Positions 18,407-28,292 of a stretch of 64,000 nt of DNA are shown piece by piece (the stretch's first letter is position 1; each line of letters starts with the position of its first letter). The DNA comes from Aculops lycopersici (taxonomy: Eukaryota; Arthropoda; Arachnida; Trombidiformes; Eriophyidae). The translations under genes and the position numbers were made by a program. The stretch covers positions 9,075,800 through 9,139,799 of the forward strand of contig WNKI01000001.1 in the NCBI GenBank assembly GCA_015350385.1, in the 5' to 3' direction. The notes under the pieces were generated by a model, which saw nothing but the letters and a program-made list of their open reading frames with translations, had not been told where the DNA came from and did no database searches.

Positions 18407-19606
18407 CTGCAACAAGTTGCTTTTAGCATCGCACGGATGCTATGTGAGCCGCTATATTTTTTTGTACGGCCTCAGTTTTTCAGCAACTGAAAGCAGATTT
18501 TGTGTCGTAAAAGCACTGCTACAACTTGAAATATTCTCAAGCAGGTGGGTTTCATCGTGGCCTTGAGATGAATACAATCAAAGGACTATTTAAGATCAAA
18601 CTCAAATTACATTCATACTCAACTGTGCAATAAGCTATGGTATTTCGTACATCCTGTTCATTGTCATCCGAATTAGTGCAATATCCGTGGAAAGAGACAA
18701 TAAATCTTTCCAAAGAGATGATCTGATCAACCGGGGAGCAGGTGTCATCATCTATCTGTTTTGTACAGATGACTATCTCCTATCATCCAATCCAATCCAA
18801 TATCTCCAGTCATATTTGATTGGATGAAAGAATCGGTGGAAATCTAATTTATAGCGGTAGTTAAATCGATAAGTAGAAAGCCAGTTCCTTTTTCTCATCG
18901 GATGATCCTTTACCAGCAATTAAAACTAGTGGATCAGAAGCTTATCTGAATCTTAAAACCTCCAATTTCAAACACATTGATTCAAGTTAAATCAAGACGG
19001 AAGATCAGTGTCCGACAGGCCATTTGACGCAGGTTCAATTCATTTTTCACTATATGTTCGCTGACGCGGACGCAAACTGCGACATTGGGGGTAAAATTTG
19101 TGGCCGCCATGATAAAAGTGCAGTCGTCCACTCACAACTGGCCATTGACTCACTCTGTACCGCTCCATCAATTCCACCTGTTTTTCGGTGTGTTGTCCTT
19201 AGATCTTGGAATCTCTGTTTCTCCCGAAACATTACTTGGATGCGAATGATGCTTTTACGTGTAATCTGAGCATGAACAATTGAGCGGGATCGCGGGATAG
19301 CGGGAAAGGGGCAGAGCAGTGAGGACGGGCAGCCTCAGGAATATCAGCGGTGGAAGCAGCAGCAGTATCAACAGGTTCACATCTCGCATGTTATTGTAGA
19401 CTGTAGATTGCGGATTAGAGTGGTGAGGAGGGAGAGATGTCGACAGTGATGAACTATTTACATTTATGCATTCCCCTGAAGAGAAACCTGAGACAATTCT
19501 ACTTAAACACCTATTATTCGAGTCCCATCTAATGGATACTCAAAACTTTTGCACATTACATTTTACTTAGTTGATATCGAACGTTTAGTCTTAGCTAGAC
19601 GAGAAA
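18407..19606. other. intergenic, 1.2 kb
   Basis: No supported ORF. Probably contains a 5' exon and promoter of the minus-strand HTH gene and the promoter of the plus-strand membrane protein gene. A small purine-rich patch (about 19310-19440) is the only compositional feature. Confidence 0.35.
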
Positions 19607-20533
19607 ATGGCTAGCAACGACCCTCGACTGGCACAATACAATGACCACCTGACACCATCGATCAGTCCATCGCAAGTTAAAAATCTCAGACTAAAGCCAC
19701 GAGTTGGATTGATGCCAACCGATAGACAAGAGTATAACTATAAGAGATCATCGGTTAGATCGTCCAAGAGAACGCCAGCCGAGCGCCGAAGTTATCTTAT
19801 GGCAACAGGTCATTTAGACACTGAGGAGCTGAGGCAACTCAATGAACCTCAGCCAGGTGACGTGATTATTCAAAGCAATACGAATAACAATGTAGATAAC
19901 TATATAATTAAGAATTTGAAAAATAGTATCAATGTCAGCAACAACAACAACCGTATTGATTTAGATGCAAATCATCAACAATATCAGGATCAGGAGCACC
20001 AAGTTGAAGCGCACACTAGGAGCAATAGATATGTTGAAACACCTTTGAGTAGAACTCGAACATCCGCTCCACCATCGAGCAGTGAATCCCTGTTTCTGAA
20101 CACCACGATACCTAGTCAATTTGACTTTCAAGACAACTCATTCCTTGGAACCACAGGTGACAACAATCTCAGGCCGAGCAGTAAGGGTTCCAAGATTCGA
20201 ATCGCCACGGCTACCAGTGGTAGTAATCAATTGAAAAACAGTATAAGTGGGACAAGCAACAACAATAGCAGTAGTTTTAGCAAGAATAAGAACCGAGGCC
20301 ATTTTAAGCAAACTTATACCGAGGTCCCATTGCCTATGAAGACATCGCCTGCATTTGAATACATTCTCAAGGAGAACAAGCGTCATCATAGGCGCTGTTG
20401 TTTGTGGCTCGTTTACTCGATACTAGTAACAATTTGCATTGCCATAATATTATTCTCAGGCTTACATCTCAAATTGAGATACTACGACAGGAACAACAAC
20501 CACAACAACTATAATGATAATTCAAGAAATTAA
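19607..20533 (+). CDS. orphan membrane protein with C-terminal anchor (308 aa)
   Basis: ATG at 19607 in a good context (GAAAATGG). Residues 1-255 are polar and probably disordered, with Asn/Gln runs (NNNNRID, HQQYQDQEHQ), Ser-rich patches and basic clusters (KRTPAERRSY). One membrane helix lies at about 264-285 (WLVYSILVTICIAIILFSGL), preceded by RHHRRCC. This leaves a long cytoplasmic N terminus and about 22 residues outside or in the lumen, so type II or near tail-anchored topology. I recognise no family. A further exon cannot be excluded, although the stop is clean. Confidence 0.5.
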   Translation: MASNDPRLAQYNDHLTPSISPSQVKNLRLKPRVGLMPTDRQEYNYKRSSVRSSKRTPAERRSYLMATGHLDTEELRQLNEPQPGDVIIQSNTNNNVDNYIIKNLKNSINVSNNNNRIDLDANHQQYQDQEHQVEAHTRSNRYVETPLSRTRTSAPPSSSESLFLNTTIPSQFDFQDNSFLGTTGDNNLRPSSKGSKIRIATATSGSNQLKNSISGTSNNNSSSFSKNKNRGHFKQTYTEVPLPMKTSPAFEYILKENKRHHRRCCLWLVYSILVTICIAIILFSGLHLKLRYYDRNNNHNNYNDNSRN

Positions 20534-20693
20534 AAGTTGACCCTTTGGGTCCTTGACCCAAAATAGACCGAATTGGTTTGGTCTCGAGTGATCGACAACA
20601 CCTCAATCATACAAGACCCTTTACTCGATTCGAAACCCTAACGCTTGGATGTGGCCCATTAGCTAGTTAGGTCCAGTTATATTGTAATCCTCA

Positions 20694-21446
20694 TCAAGTA
20701 TAATTGTTCAAAACACTCTTGACTATCTTCTCGCCAGGTTGCACGGAGTCGGTAACTTCCATCGGAATATCTCTCCCCTCCTCTACACTGATGAAATCAG
20801 TCTTAATCTCTTGGGGCACTTGCTCGGCTTTGATTACTTCGTGTCTATGCTGAACTATCTTTTCTACCGGTACCATTTCCGTTTTTGTATCCTCAACAAA
20901 CTTTACTTTCATTTTGTTCTCTACGGCTCCATTCTTGTCTTTCAATTTTTTACGTAATGCTGGAACAAAGATTGGAATCACCATCCTATAATGAGCTAAA
21001 ATCTTCTTAGGTGTATCCTGGACTCTGCTTTCGGCATACCTGACCTGATCGTCGATGAAAGTTGGCGCCACATCTCCTGTAATCAATTTGGCAAGCCCTA
21101 CGGAAGTTTTCTTCGGTAGGCTGAATAAATTCTTCTTTGGATCAGCTTGGAAGTCTGTTTCAGGGTCGAGGACTGGATTCGGTCTTCTAGCCGCACCTGC
21201 ATCGTCATCTTCAGTATTCTCCTTATATCCATCATTCCCTGATGAATGTACATATGGTTCAACTCTTCCAGACATTTGTTCTAAGATGTATGGCGGTCTT
21301 CTGATAATCCTGATAGATTCATCCATCGCGATTGGCTTCAGACTATCCAATGAATCGTCGGCCAGGATGTTTTTGACCACGATTGTTGTCGATAGGGCCA
21401 AAAGCAAAACTAACATATCGATAGAGATGATGGCGGTCCCCATCAT
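20694..21446 (-). CDS. orphan secreted protein (250 aa)
   Basis: Starts MMGTAIISIDMLVLLLALST and has a typical signal peptide (hydrophobic to about residue 24, cleavage likely near ILADDS). The mature part has no Cys-rich pattern; it contains an acidic patch (NTEDDDAGAARR) and a repetitive C-terminal region of short basic/acidic strands (VPVEKIVQHRHEVIKAEQVP, then DIPMEVTDSVQPGEKIVKS). No known domain seen. The composition would fit an extracellular matrix or cuticle-associated protein, but this is only a guess. Confidence 0.5.
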   Translation of the reverse strand: MMGTAIISIDMLVLLLALSTTIVVKNILADDSLDSLKPIAMDESIRIIRRPPYILEQMSGRVEPYVHSSGNDGYKENTEDDDAGAARRPNPVLDPETDFQADPKKNLFSLPKKTSVGLAKLITGDVAPTFIDDQVRYAESRVQDTPKKILAHYRMVIPIFVPALRKKLKDKNGAVENKMKVKFVEDTKTEMVPVEKIVQHRHEVIKAEQVPQEIKTDFISVEEGRDIPMEVTDSVQPGEKIVKSVLNNYT

Positions 21447-21866
21447 GATGCCAAGTGTTGAAATCGAATCGTATGTTCAATGACCTAAAAATCATACAAC
21501 ATTCAGGAGATCGAAGAGTAGAGACAAGAATGAGGCAAGCAAGTCATTGCAACTACAAGGAAAATTCCTTGTAAGTGTCTAGAAGTAAACTTGGGCATGT
21601 ATAGCATAGAGCTTCGTAGCATGAGTTCAACCTGAGGCTCTGAAGTAAGTCGAAATTTAATACGACCAAGGTAGGACTCCCTACAATCGAGAGTAGAACT
21701 TCAATCTTTATTCCCGTTTGTGAGAGATTTATAAACCAATAGCGATAGCTTGTGTATCAGAGGTTTTGTATATGATTCAAGAAATACATTAGGCATGTGA
21801 AATGTTTGTATCCCCAGTTCCAACAGAATCGGCACCTGATCTTACGTACTCCAGTCGTCTAGTGGT
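21447..21866. other. intergenic
   Basis: 5' flank of the secreted-protein gene and 3' flank of BI-1; no feature recognised. Part of it reads open on the plus strand only as a shadow of the BI-1 tail. Confidence 0.3.
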
Positions 21867-22598
21867 TCAACGACGGTTTCTGTTGTTTCGGTTGCTGTTG
21901 CTGTTGTTATCCTTTTGCATCAGGATCACCAGTAGGGTCCTGAACAAATCTACAACATCGATAAATAATAACATAGCGTGTTTGATATGATCCGTGTCGC
22001 CCATACGGCGTTTCTCTATAATAGTTGCCGTATCATACATGATGAATAAACAGAAGACAATCATACCGAGGTACAATTGAGCTTGGAACAGGTAATAGGA
22101 TCCGATGAACAGGTTAATGATTGACATAAATAACATAACACTTAGCATAGATAATAAACCTCCACCCATGTATAGCCACTTGCTGTGGGTACTGAAGATG
22201 GAGCTCAGCGAGAAACTAGCGAAAACTAAACAAGTGGACACAAATGCCATGGGTATAATTTGAGGATTTAGATATAATGCCATTTCTAGAAGTGGACCCA
22301 ACCCCAAGCCAGTGCAACCTGCAAATCCAAGCAAGTAGTACATTCTCTTCTGGGTATTCTTGCCATCTTCTGGTGTGATAGATAAGGCAATTCCAAATCC
22401 AAGAGCTCCTAAGGCTGCCATAAATCCTCCTCTCATTAAATCGGTGAATAGATGGACATAGCTACCTGCAGCAGCAGCTAGTGCTGCATAAGCAAGGGTT
22501 GTATATACTTGCTTTAGGTGGCTCTTCACCGGCGGCTCTAATTTGCGATCCAGGGCCGCGAAGAATTGGTTTGCATTCCTTTGAAATGTGGCTGCCAT
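21867..22598 (-). CDS. TMBIM6: Bax inhibitor-1
   Basis: 243 residues. Six to seven hydrophobic helices span about 35-232, with family motifs: the N-terminal helix KSHLKQVYTTLAYAALAAAA, GCTGLGLGPLLEMAL, and the C-terminal signature IMYDTATIIEKRRMGD with the conserved Asp residues of the calcium-leak site (DHIKHAMLLFIDVVDLFRTL). A short basic tail (RNNRNRR) matches the lysine/arginine-rich tail of the family. BI-1 is an ER membrane protein that lowers ER calcium and restrains ER-stress cell death. Length is close to human (237 aa). It is divergent from CWC15 (ATGs 478 bp apart). Confidence 0.95.
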   Translation of the reverse strand: MAATFQRNANQFFAALDRKLEPPVKSHLKQVYTTLAYAALAAAAGSYVHLFTDLMRGGFMAALGALGFGIALSITPEDGKNTQKRMYYLLGFAGCTGLGLGPLLEMALYLNPQIIPMAFVSTCLVFASFSLSSIFSTHSKWLYMGGGLLSMLSVMLFMSIINLFIGSYYLFQAQLYLGMIVFCLFIMYDTATIIEKRRMGDTDHIKHAMLLFIDVVDLFRTLLVILMQKDNNSNSNRNNRNRR

Positions 22599-23076
22599 TG
22601 TGTTGAAATAAGTTTAATTCCGTGTTTGTGTCTGATTATTTTGATCGGTACTCGTTAATATGGTAGTTTGATTCTTGGTATCTTTATGTTTTCAATTATT
22701 TGATGTATTGTTTGTTCGCAGTAGTCAATATATTGAAGTTCTCTATTTGATTCTCCAAAGAAAACTGTTTGTCTGTGGGCTTTATCTAGCCTACGCTTTC
22801 CCCTCACACAACAACACATCAGCTTAAAGCACTGGTGAAGCGTCGCTGAAATATCGCGAAAATTCTCCCTATTTACTTGCAAGCGATGACATAAAAAACA
22901 TAAACACTACAGTTGCCTACGATTGTGCAGCAAGGCCTCATGAACTTTCGAGTCGCAACTCACGGATTTCAGATTCCACAAACGCTTTTTTTAAATTCTG
23001 TATGATTTTCAATTAACAAGCCCAATAATCAATCATAGAAATCCAAGATTCTATTACACATTAGCAACACGAAACC
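22599..23076. promoter_or_regulatory. shared BI-1/CWC15 upstream region
   Basis: 478 bp between divergent start codons. A 75-codon minus-strand frame (22655-22882) has no ATG at its start and opens at a CAA|GTAAAT that resembles a splice donor, so I read it as 5' leader. No TATA box is obvious. Confidence 0.45.
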
Positions 23077-23847
23077 ATGACGACTGCTGCAAGGCCCACT
23101 TTTGATCCGGCCAAGGGCGGCTCTGGAATCAGGGAGAAAGACAAGGCCAAATTATCAAAACAAGTCTCTAGTCGGGACCTTCCCTCACATTTAACATTAA
23201 AGCAACGTGCACCAGGCCAAGACACAATCGATGAAGTCAATGAACGTGATCTCAGATCAGAACTAGAGGAAAGAGAGCGATTAGCGCAACTGGAACGGTC
23301 TCGAGGTGATCTCAGCAAATACGTACCAAGTCTAGAGCAAGCCACTCAAATAAGGTTAGCACTAAAATCAGAAAGGAACAAAGAAAGAGAAGCAGAACGA
23401 GAAGCACTGCTTGACGGAAGCGCGACCAATATATCTGAACAATCCCATCTGGGAATCAATATTGTGAATGCAAGAAAGATGGCCCAACTAGATGCCGATG
23501 AAGACTTCGGAAGCGATGAGTTTAGTGAGTCAGATTTTGAGGATACAGACGAAGAGGGCGATGATCCAGCTGAACTACGGGCAGAACTTAATAGGATAAA
23601 GCAAGAAAGACTAGAAGAAGAATTAAAGAAGGAGCAAGAGCAAAGAGAAAAAGATGATTTAATTAGATCTTCTCGATACGGGAGCGAATCTCTAGCAGAT
23701 GGATTCTCGATCAAAAGGCGATGGGACGATGATGTGCCTTTTAAGAACTGTGCTCGCGGTGATCTAGAACCAAAGAGGAAGCTATACGTCAACGATACAC
23801 TTCGACAGGAGTTCCACAAGAAATTCATGGACAAATATATCAAATAG
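23077..23847 (+). CDS. CWC15: spliceosome-associated protein CWC15
   Basis: 256 residues. The N terminus MTTAARPTFDPAKGG and the C terminus WDDDVPFKNCARG, RKLYVNDTLRQEFHKKFMDK are the two diagnostic ends of CWC15. Between them lie the conserved SSRDLPSHLTLKQRAPGQD block, a charged coiled-coil, an acidic stretch (SDFEDTDEEGDD) and a long Glu/Lys helix. CWC15 belongs to the NineTeen/Prp19-related core of the activated spliceosome in the nucleus. Single exon; converges with NDUFA4 (129 bp between stops). ISY1, another Prp19-complex factor, occurs at 51.2 kb. Confidence 0.95.
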   Translation: MTTAARPTFDPAKGGSGIREKDKAKLSKQVSSRDLPSHLTLKQRAPGQDTIDEVNERDLRSELEERERLAQLERSRGDLSKYVPSLEQATQIRLALKSERNKEREAEREALLDGSATNISEQSHLGINIVNARKMAQLDADEDFGSDEFSESDFEDTDEEGDDPAELRAELNRIKQERLEEELKKEQEQREKDDLIRSSRYGSESLADGFSIKRRWDDDVPFKNCARGDLEPKRKLYVNDTLRQEFHKKFMDKYIK

Positions 23848-23976
23848 TAGTCTTCATCAATAAAATCATTAACAAAAACATATCCTTGATTCAATAAGAC
23901 TGAGTAACACTTGATTGTATCTGATAACTTTAATAATCAACTCTACTAGATACCTTAACAAAACTCATCACTAAAT

Positions 23977-24252
23977 TTAGAATTTTGGCCTAGGGTGTTC
24001 GTAGGTTTTGATGTCGAATGGTTCCATCTGTAAAAACTTGTAATTTTTCTTCTCGTAATAGTTTTGTGGGGTTGGGTTCTTCCTTGAATTCCAAGTAACA
24101 TCTGGATTCAAAGTTGCAAGCCTAATTGTGTAGGCTGCTGCCATGGCGACTCCCAACACGATACATCCAACAACCGGTAGCACCGAAGGGTTCCTTCTCA
24201 TACCGGTCCAAGAGAAAGGTGAAACATACTCACTTGATGGATTCGGTGACAT
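23977..24252 (-). CDS. NDUFA4: NDUFA4-like mitochondrial respiratory subunit (91 aa)
   Basis: Small protein with one membrane helix at about residues 23-47 (LPVVGCIVLGVAMAAAYTIR) followed by the family pattern LATLNPDVTWNSRKNP and a C terminus like KFLQMEPFDIKTYEHPRPKF, which parallels the human YKFYSVNVDY and ERPDF end. NDUFA4 is now assigned to cytochrome c oxidase (complex IV) and not complex I. The first 20 residues are somewhat longer than in vertebrates. Its upstream region is shared with the V-ATPase accessory gene at 24722. Confidence 0.85.
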   Translation of the reverse strand: MSPNPSSEYVSPFSWTGMRRNPSVLPVVGCIVLGVAMAAAYTIRLATLNPDVTWNSRKNPTPQNYYEKKNYKFLQMEPFDIKTYEHPRPKF

Positions 24253-24721
24253 TTTGAATTTATTCTATGATCGACCTCGAATAACAGGTGATGATGACAA
24301 TTGCAGCCTCAATGATTCAAATATAATTTTAATAAAAGTTCTTCAGTCCTATTATTATTATAATATAGAATTTCTATTGGTGCGCGTTGATCTTACTGCG
24401 AAAATCCCAAGCCAAAACAATAATTTCAAGGAGGACATAGAAGGGCACATGACTTCAATGCAACCATCCAATGTTGCTGCGTTCCTGCCGACGCGCTCGA
24501 ACTCCACATTACACTTTCGTCTCTATAAACGAAGCGCAGGAATTGTAAGTGATGTAAGCAGGACTAGTTTTAGGTCGTTCCTGCTTTCGCAAGAAACTCG
24601 CCATTTTGGGGCCCATATTGTATTTTAAACTAATCTCCAACATGCCGATATCATTGTCCAGGTGAATCTTATTATTCTTATCTCAATCTTGAGCGGTAGT
24701 TAACTGGATATTCTTTACAAG
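24253..24721. promoter_or_regulatory. divergent upstream region, NDUFA4 / Ac45-like
   Basis: 469 bp between opposite start codons. AT-rich with a TATTATTATAATATAG patch at about 24351-24370. No coding content. Confidence 0.35.
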
Positions 24722-25501
24722 ATGTCTAACTCGATTCATTATTCTAGTTTGCTACTCTGCATCCTTTATCTCACCGTATCCGCTTCTAGGGTAAGTAGTC
24801 ACAATTATGGCAGAGGGTTTTTCAATAAGTCTAGTTGTTTATATGCCTACACAAGTGGTGCTAGTTTCGAACTTAGAACAGCTGATGGCGATATTCTGAG
24901 ACCAAAGCTGAATCTAAATCAGCTGGATTATGATGAAGCAAAATCAAAGTGTACCAACGAGAATAAACCCGGAAAGTTGGTATTTTCATTTGATATTGAC
25001 GGAAAGAAAATCAAATCGATCGCCATCTCGATGAAGATCTCACCTGCAGTTTCGGAAGGACTCTGGAAGATTAGTCAAGCTAATTTAACCGTGACAAGAG
25101 CTGACATCGACAAACGGAGGACCTTCCAACTTAAGGTCAATGAAATGTATGCCAGTTTGGAGCATTCCTGGTCCTGTAGTGAACTTGTCCTCAAGACCGT
25201 GCACAAGAAGAAGCCAAGTAATGAGACTGCCAACTTTGAACCAAGAGCAAGATTAACATTGAATAATTTCCAAGTTCAACCCTTTGAGGAGCTGAAGAAT
25301 ACAGTCTTTGCTCCGAGCTTTGATTGCGCTGTATGGTTCACATTGTCCGGAGTGATGGGTTTTGTGCTCATCCTTTTCATTGCATTTGTTACAATTATTG
25401 GTACAATATTCCTGTCGAAAATCACAACCAACGACTTCAAATTTAGCAAAGAAGGTATCCTATTCACTCAAGCCCAGATCGAGGCTAACAAAAGACAATG
25501 A
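24722..25501 (+). CDS. V-type ATPase accessory subunit S1 (Ac45)-like membrane protein
   Basis: 259 residues with an N-terminal signal peptide (LLLCILYLTVSASRVSS), a beta-rich lumenal domain with potential N-glycosylation sites (NKSS, NLTV, NETA) and a C-terminal membrane helix at about 203-228. The segment LTLNNFQVQPFEEL, then FAPSFDCAVWFTLSGVMGF, and the cytoplasmic KITTNDFKFSKEGI match the C-terminal half of ATP6AP1/VhaAC45. It corresponds only to the membrane-proximal domain, so it may be a short paralogue; vertebrate Ac45 is about 470 aa. Expected role: assembly and trafficking of the V-ATPase in acidic compartments. Its 3' end faces eIF3L 103 bp away. Confidence 0.7.
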   Translation: MSNSIHYSSLLLCILYLTVSASRVSSHNYGRGFFNKSSCLYAYTSGASFELRTADGDILRPKLNLNQLDYDEAKSKCTNENKPGKLVFSFDIDGKKIKSIAISMKISPAVSEGLWKISQANLTVTRADIDKRRTFQLKVNEMYASLEHSWSCSELVLKTVHKKKPSNETANFEPRARLTLNNFQVQPFEELKNTVFAPSFDCAVWFTLSGVMGFVLILFIAFVTIIGTIFLSKITTNDFKFSKEGILFTQAQIEANKRQ

Positions 25502-25604
25502 ACTGCTCACATCGCATTCGAGCTAGAGAAAGTTTAATTTAGTCAAGTCACGCAATCCATTGACAGTATCAAGCAATAAGTTTATTTATCATTTATCCTC
25601 TATA

Positions 25605-27197
25605 TTAAACTTTTATATTTCTGACAACCTTGTATAGGTCCTCAAACTTGTGAACTTGCCTCATGAAGTAGTCACCATATCTTCTGGCAACCTTGGTATC
25701 AGCAATGTGAATCATGTCTTTGTCAATGTAAAAATCAACATCCGAACCGGACATCAACTCTCCATCTAGGGCTGTTGGCGAGTTTTTCTGACAAACCATG
25801 CTTTGCTTCTTGTGCTTGAATGAGAGCAAACTTTCTTCTAGCTTCTCTTGGTCAACCTCAAGGAATCCTGCCAGCTTTTCAATTGACATGGTCTTGTAGA
25901 GCTTTAGATAACTACGAATGACCAACAATGGGAGTTGTTGTGTTACTTCCTCCATAAACAGCTTTAGTTGCTGCTTGAGGGGCTCATGCTTTGGCCCTAG
26001 AGACTCGACATAGTTGCCATCAGTGTCCAAATTTACTGGTACAGCTGAAACAAACTTGGGGCAGATAAACTTGAACTGCGTTTCAAATTCTGTAACATCT
26101 CCCCGTTGAAGTTTGCCGTACATCTCACCAAACTTCTCCTGCATTTGGGTAGACACAGACTCGTCGATCCTTTGGGGGTGCAGAGCTAGACATAGGGCCA
26201 ATAGTACATACATTTGGTCGGTTTGCTTCTCAACAAGTTCCTGTTGGAAAGTCTTGTGGTGTTGATTTTGGGGAGGCTTGGCACGTTGCAAGTAGACCAA
26301 CAAGTTTGTGCAAGTTCTAATAGCATCCGAGTAACGTCTCATCATCATGTAGGCAAAACTAACATAGTAGAAAGTGGTTGTTTGACAAGCTAGTGCCTTG
26401 ACAAAGGACATGTTACGCATCATCTGTCGATGGAGATCAACATTCTCCAAACCTCTGATTGCTCTATGATAGTCGCCTAGTAAACTATGTAGTCTTAACA
26501 AACCAATTAGGGAATAATATCCTAGCATACGGTAGAGTGGATGATTTCCGAACTCTCCACCAGCCTCATGAGGATCGCCGCCCGAGTTCAGGACTTTCAG
26601 TTGCTCAACAATATTAGACTTCTCAATCAAAGAATGCAACACATTGAGAACTGAGTGGACATTCCAAATGCGATCTAATTCTAGCATCTCGTCTGGCTTC
26701 GGAGCGTTCTTTCCAGTCCGCATCCTGAGAAGACTACAGTTTTGAAATTGATATATGAACTCATCAATGATATCCCACATCCACTTGTGTGGTAATTGGA
26801 GGTTGATTGGTTGCGGAGCCGATACGATGAAGTTGAACAGGTGACAATAGTTGAAGTAAGAATCGCATCTGACACCCCTCGTTGGTTGTAGCTTGGCATA
26901 AACATGACGATAGTGCAACTCTCCATAGAGGATTCCAAAACTGTATGTGCCTCTGACAAGATCTGTGGCCATCTTGATGTTTGGCCACGGCCTCTTCTCG
27001 TAGAACTGAGCTGTCAACTCTGGAAACGCCTCGTCGTAGAGATACTGCAATTCTGGTAGATTGTTTTGCTCGAGGCCATTCTTCAACCTGATGAGGAAGT
27101 CCATAACTGGTCCTGGAACTTGCTCGTCTTCTTCCTCTTCCATGATGTGCCCGCCGTTCATGTAAGCGTCATCATCCTCAACCTCGTTTTCGTACAT
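25605..27197 (-). CDS. eIF3L: eukaryotic translation initiation factor 3 subunit L
   Basis: The ATG at 27197 (MYENEVEDDDAYMNGG) is chosen; an upstream in-frame ATG at 27314 would add 39 residues unlike any eIF3L N terminus. The 530-residue protein shows the family core: EFIYQFQNCSLLRMRTGKN, RIWNVHSVLNVLHSLIEKSN, GYYSLIGLLRLHSLLGDYHR, and RRYSDAIRTCTNLLVYLQRA. The C-terminal PCI-like part includes YLKLYKTMSIEKLAGFLEVD. eIF3L is a PCI-containing subunit of the eIF3 complex, which loads mRNA on the 40S ribosome. Single exon. Divergent from the gene at 27599. Confidence 0.95.
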   Translation of the reverse strand: MYENEVEDDDAYMNGGHIMEEEEDEQVPGPVMDFLIRLKNGLEQNNLPELQYLYDEAFPELTAQFYEKRPWPNIKMATDLVRGTYSFGILYGELHYRHVYAKLQPTRGVRCDSYFNYCHLFNFIVSAPQPINLQLPHKWMWDIIDEFIYQFQNCSLLRMRTGKNAPKPDEMLELDRIWNVHSVLNVLHSLIEKSNIVEQLKVLNSGGDPHEAGGEFGNHPLYRMLGYYSLIGLLRLHSLLGDYHRAIRGLENVDLHRQMMRNMSFVKALACQTTTFYYVSFAYMMMRRYSDAIRTCTNLLVYLQRAKPPQNQHHKTFQQELVEKQTDQMYVLLALCLALHPQRIDESVSTQMQEKFGEMYGKLQRGDVTEFETQFKFICPKFVSAVPVNLDTDGNYVESLGPKHEPLKQQLKLFMEEVTQQLPLLVIRSYLKLYKTMSIEKLAGFLEVDQEKLEESLLSFKHKKQSMVCQKNSPTALDGELMSGSDVDFYIDKDMIHIADTKVARRYGDYFMRQVHKFEDLYKVVRNIKV

Positions 27198-27598
27198 CTT
27201 GGAAGTAATATTGTCTTTGATTTGTTGATAAATAATCTTAGTTCGATTGAGTTTGTTGTATCGAGAGTCGAAAATTAGAATCTCAGATAGAGAAAATGAC
27301 CATCGAGACAACACATGCCGGCTGACGGCTGCTGCATGTGGATTAGTTGTGCTTAGGGATTACCGCATGCACGACGGGCTGCAGAGCCCGCGTTCATTTC
27401 GAATACATGATTTACTTCGGGCCAACGAGGCCGCTCACGAATACAGACCGTCCTGTCGGACTCTGTGGGATCGCGTATCTGCGCGGTCAATTCAAAAAGA
27501 CTCTTATCGCCAGTCCCGTGCATTTCAGGAGAGCAAAGTTTATTACATCATCAGCTCTTTAGAGTTTATTGATTTTGAGTCAATATAAAATTTGAAAT
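27198..27598. promoter_or_regulatory. divergent upstream region, eIF3L / 27599 gene
   Basis: 401 bp between opposite starts. Frames open here on the plus strand have no recognisable protein content. Confidence 0.35.
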
Positions 27599-28051
27599 AT
27601 GTCAAGCGATGAAGATAGTGAAACAGCCGAATGGGAGCGGGAACAGATGCTCAGAGGCACACAGTCAAAAGGTCAGAAAAACTTCCTACCGAAGACCGAG
27701 CGAACTGTTGAAGTTGTTGATGCCTCTCTCGCAAAACGACAAGTCAACAACGATATTGAGCAGGTTCAAAGCGAGATGAACTCGATCAAAAAGAACATGA
27801 GCAATGCAGAAAAAGACATGCTCAAGCTGGAGAAAGAAATGGAAGTCTTACGGGCTCGGATAAAACTCTTAGAATCTGATACACCGATTATTGAGGAGCT
27901 AGCAACGCTCAGGACACCTGAAGATATCTTAAACTACTTAAGAAAGCACAAAGATGCCTTTTCAGATCTTCCCAGAGATCAAAGTGAGCTTATTAAAACC
28001 TTGGAGGCAAAGGTGGCAAAATCTGAAATACCTATGACTTTGGACGACTGA
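27599..28051 (+). CDS. small acidic coiled-coil protein resembling the PAXBP1/GCFC N-terminal segment (150 aa)
   Basis: The N terminus SSDEDSETAEWEREQMLRGT resembles the DDEE-WEEEQIRKG motif of GCFC/PAXBP1 proteins. A long coiled coil follows (residues about 45-102) and then an amphipathic stretch (TPEDILNYLRKHKDAFSDLP). In PAXBP1 the same WEEEQ motif also precedes a coiled-coil region, but there the protein continues into a large GCFC domain, which is absent here. It may be a shortened paralogue, or a gene whose later exons I cannot see. Function not assigned. Confidence 0.5.
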   Translation: MSSDEDSETAEWEREQMLRGTQSKGQKNFLPKTERTVEVVDASLAKRQVNNDIEQVQSEMNSIKKNMSNAEKDMLKLEKEMEVLRARIKLLESDTPIIEELATLRTPEDILNYLRKHKDAFSDLPRDQSELIKTLEAKVAKSEIPMTLDD

Positions 28052-28292
28052 CATATTCGAAAGACAAGCTTGGTATCCATGTGACATATGTCACTCAAAA
28101 AATTGACTCGCTTACACTCACAAAGTAGAGCTCAGCCTACTAGAGGCACTCAATAACAATAGGATAGTTGGCATGATCTCAATTCGGAAAAAGACTGTAT
28201 CACACAAACTAATGCCCAAGGTGATGGTGGCGAATTGATTGTTTTATTGTAGATGAATGAGGCAGCTTATAAAATTCCGCCATAGTTGGATT

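Noticed and set aside
22655..22882. 75-codon minus-strand frame upstream of BI-1
   Set aside because: No ATG at its start, begins at a donor-like CAA|GTAAAT, no family content; more likely 5' leader or intron.
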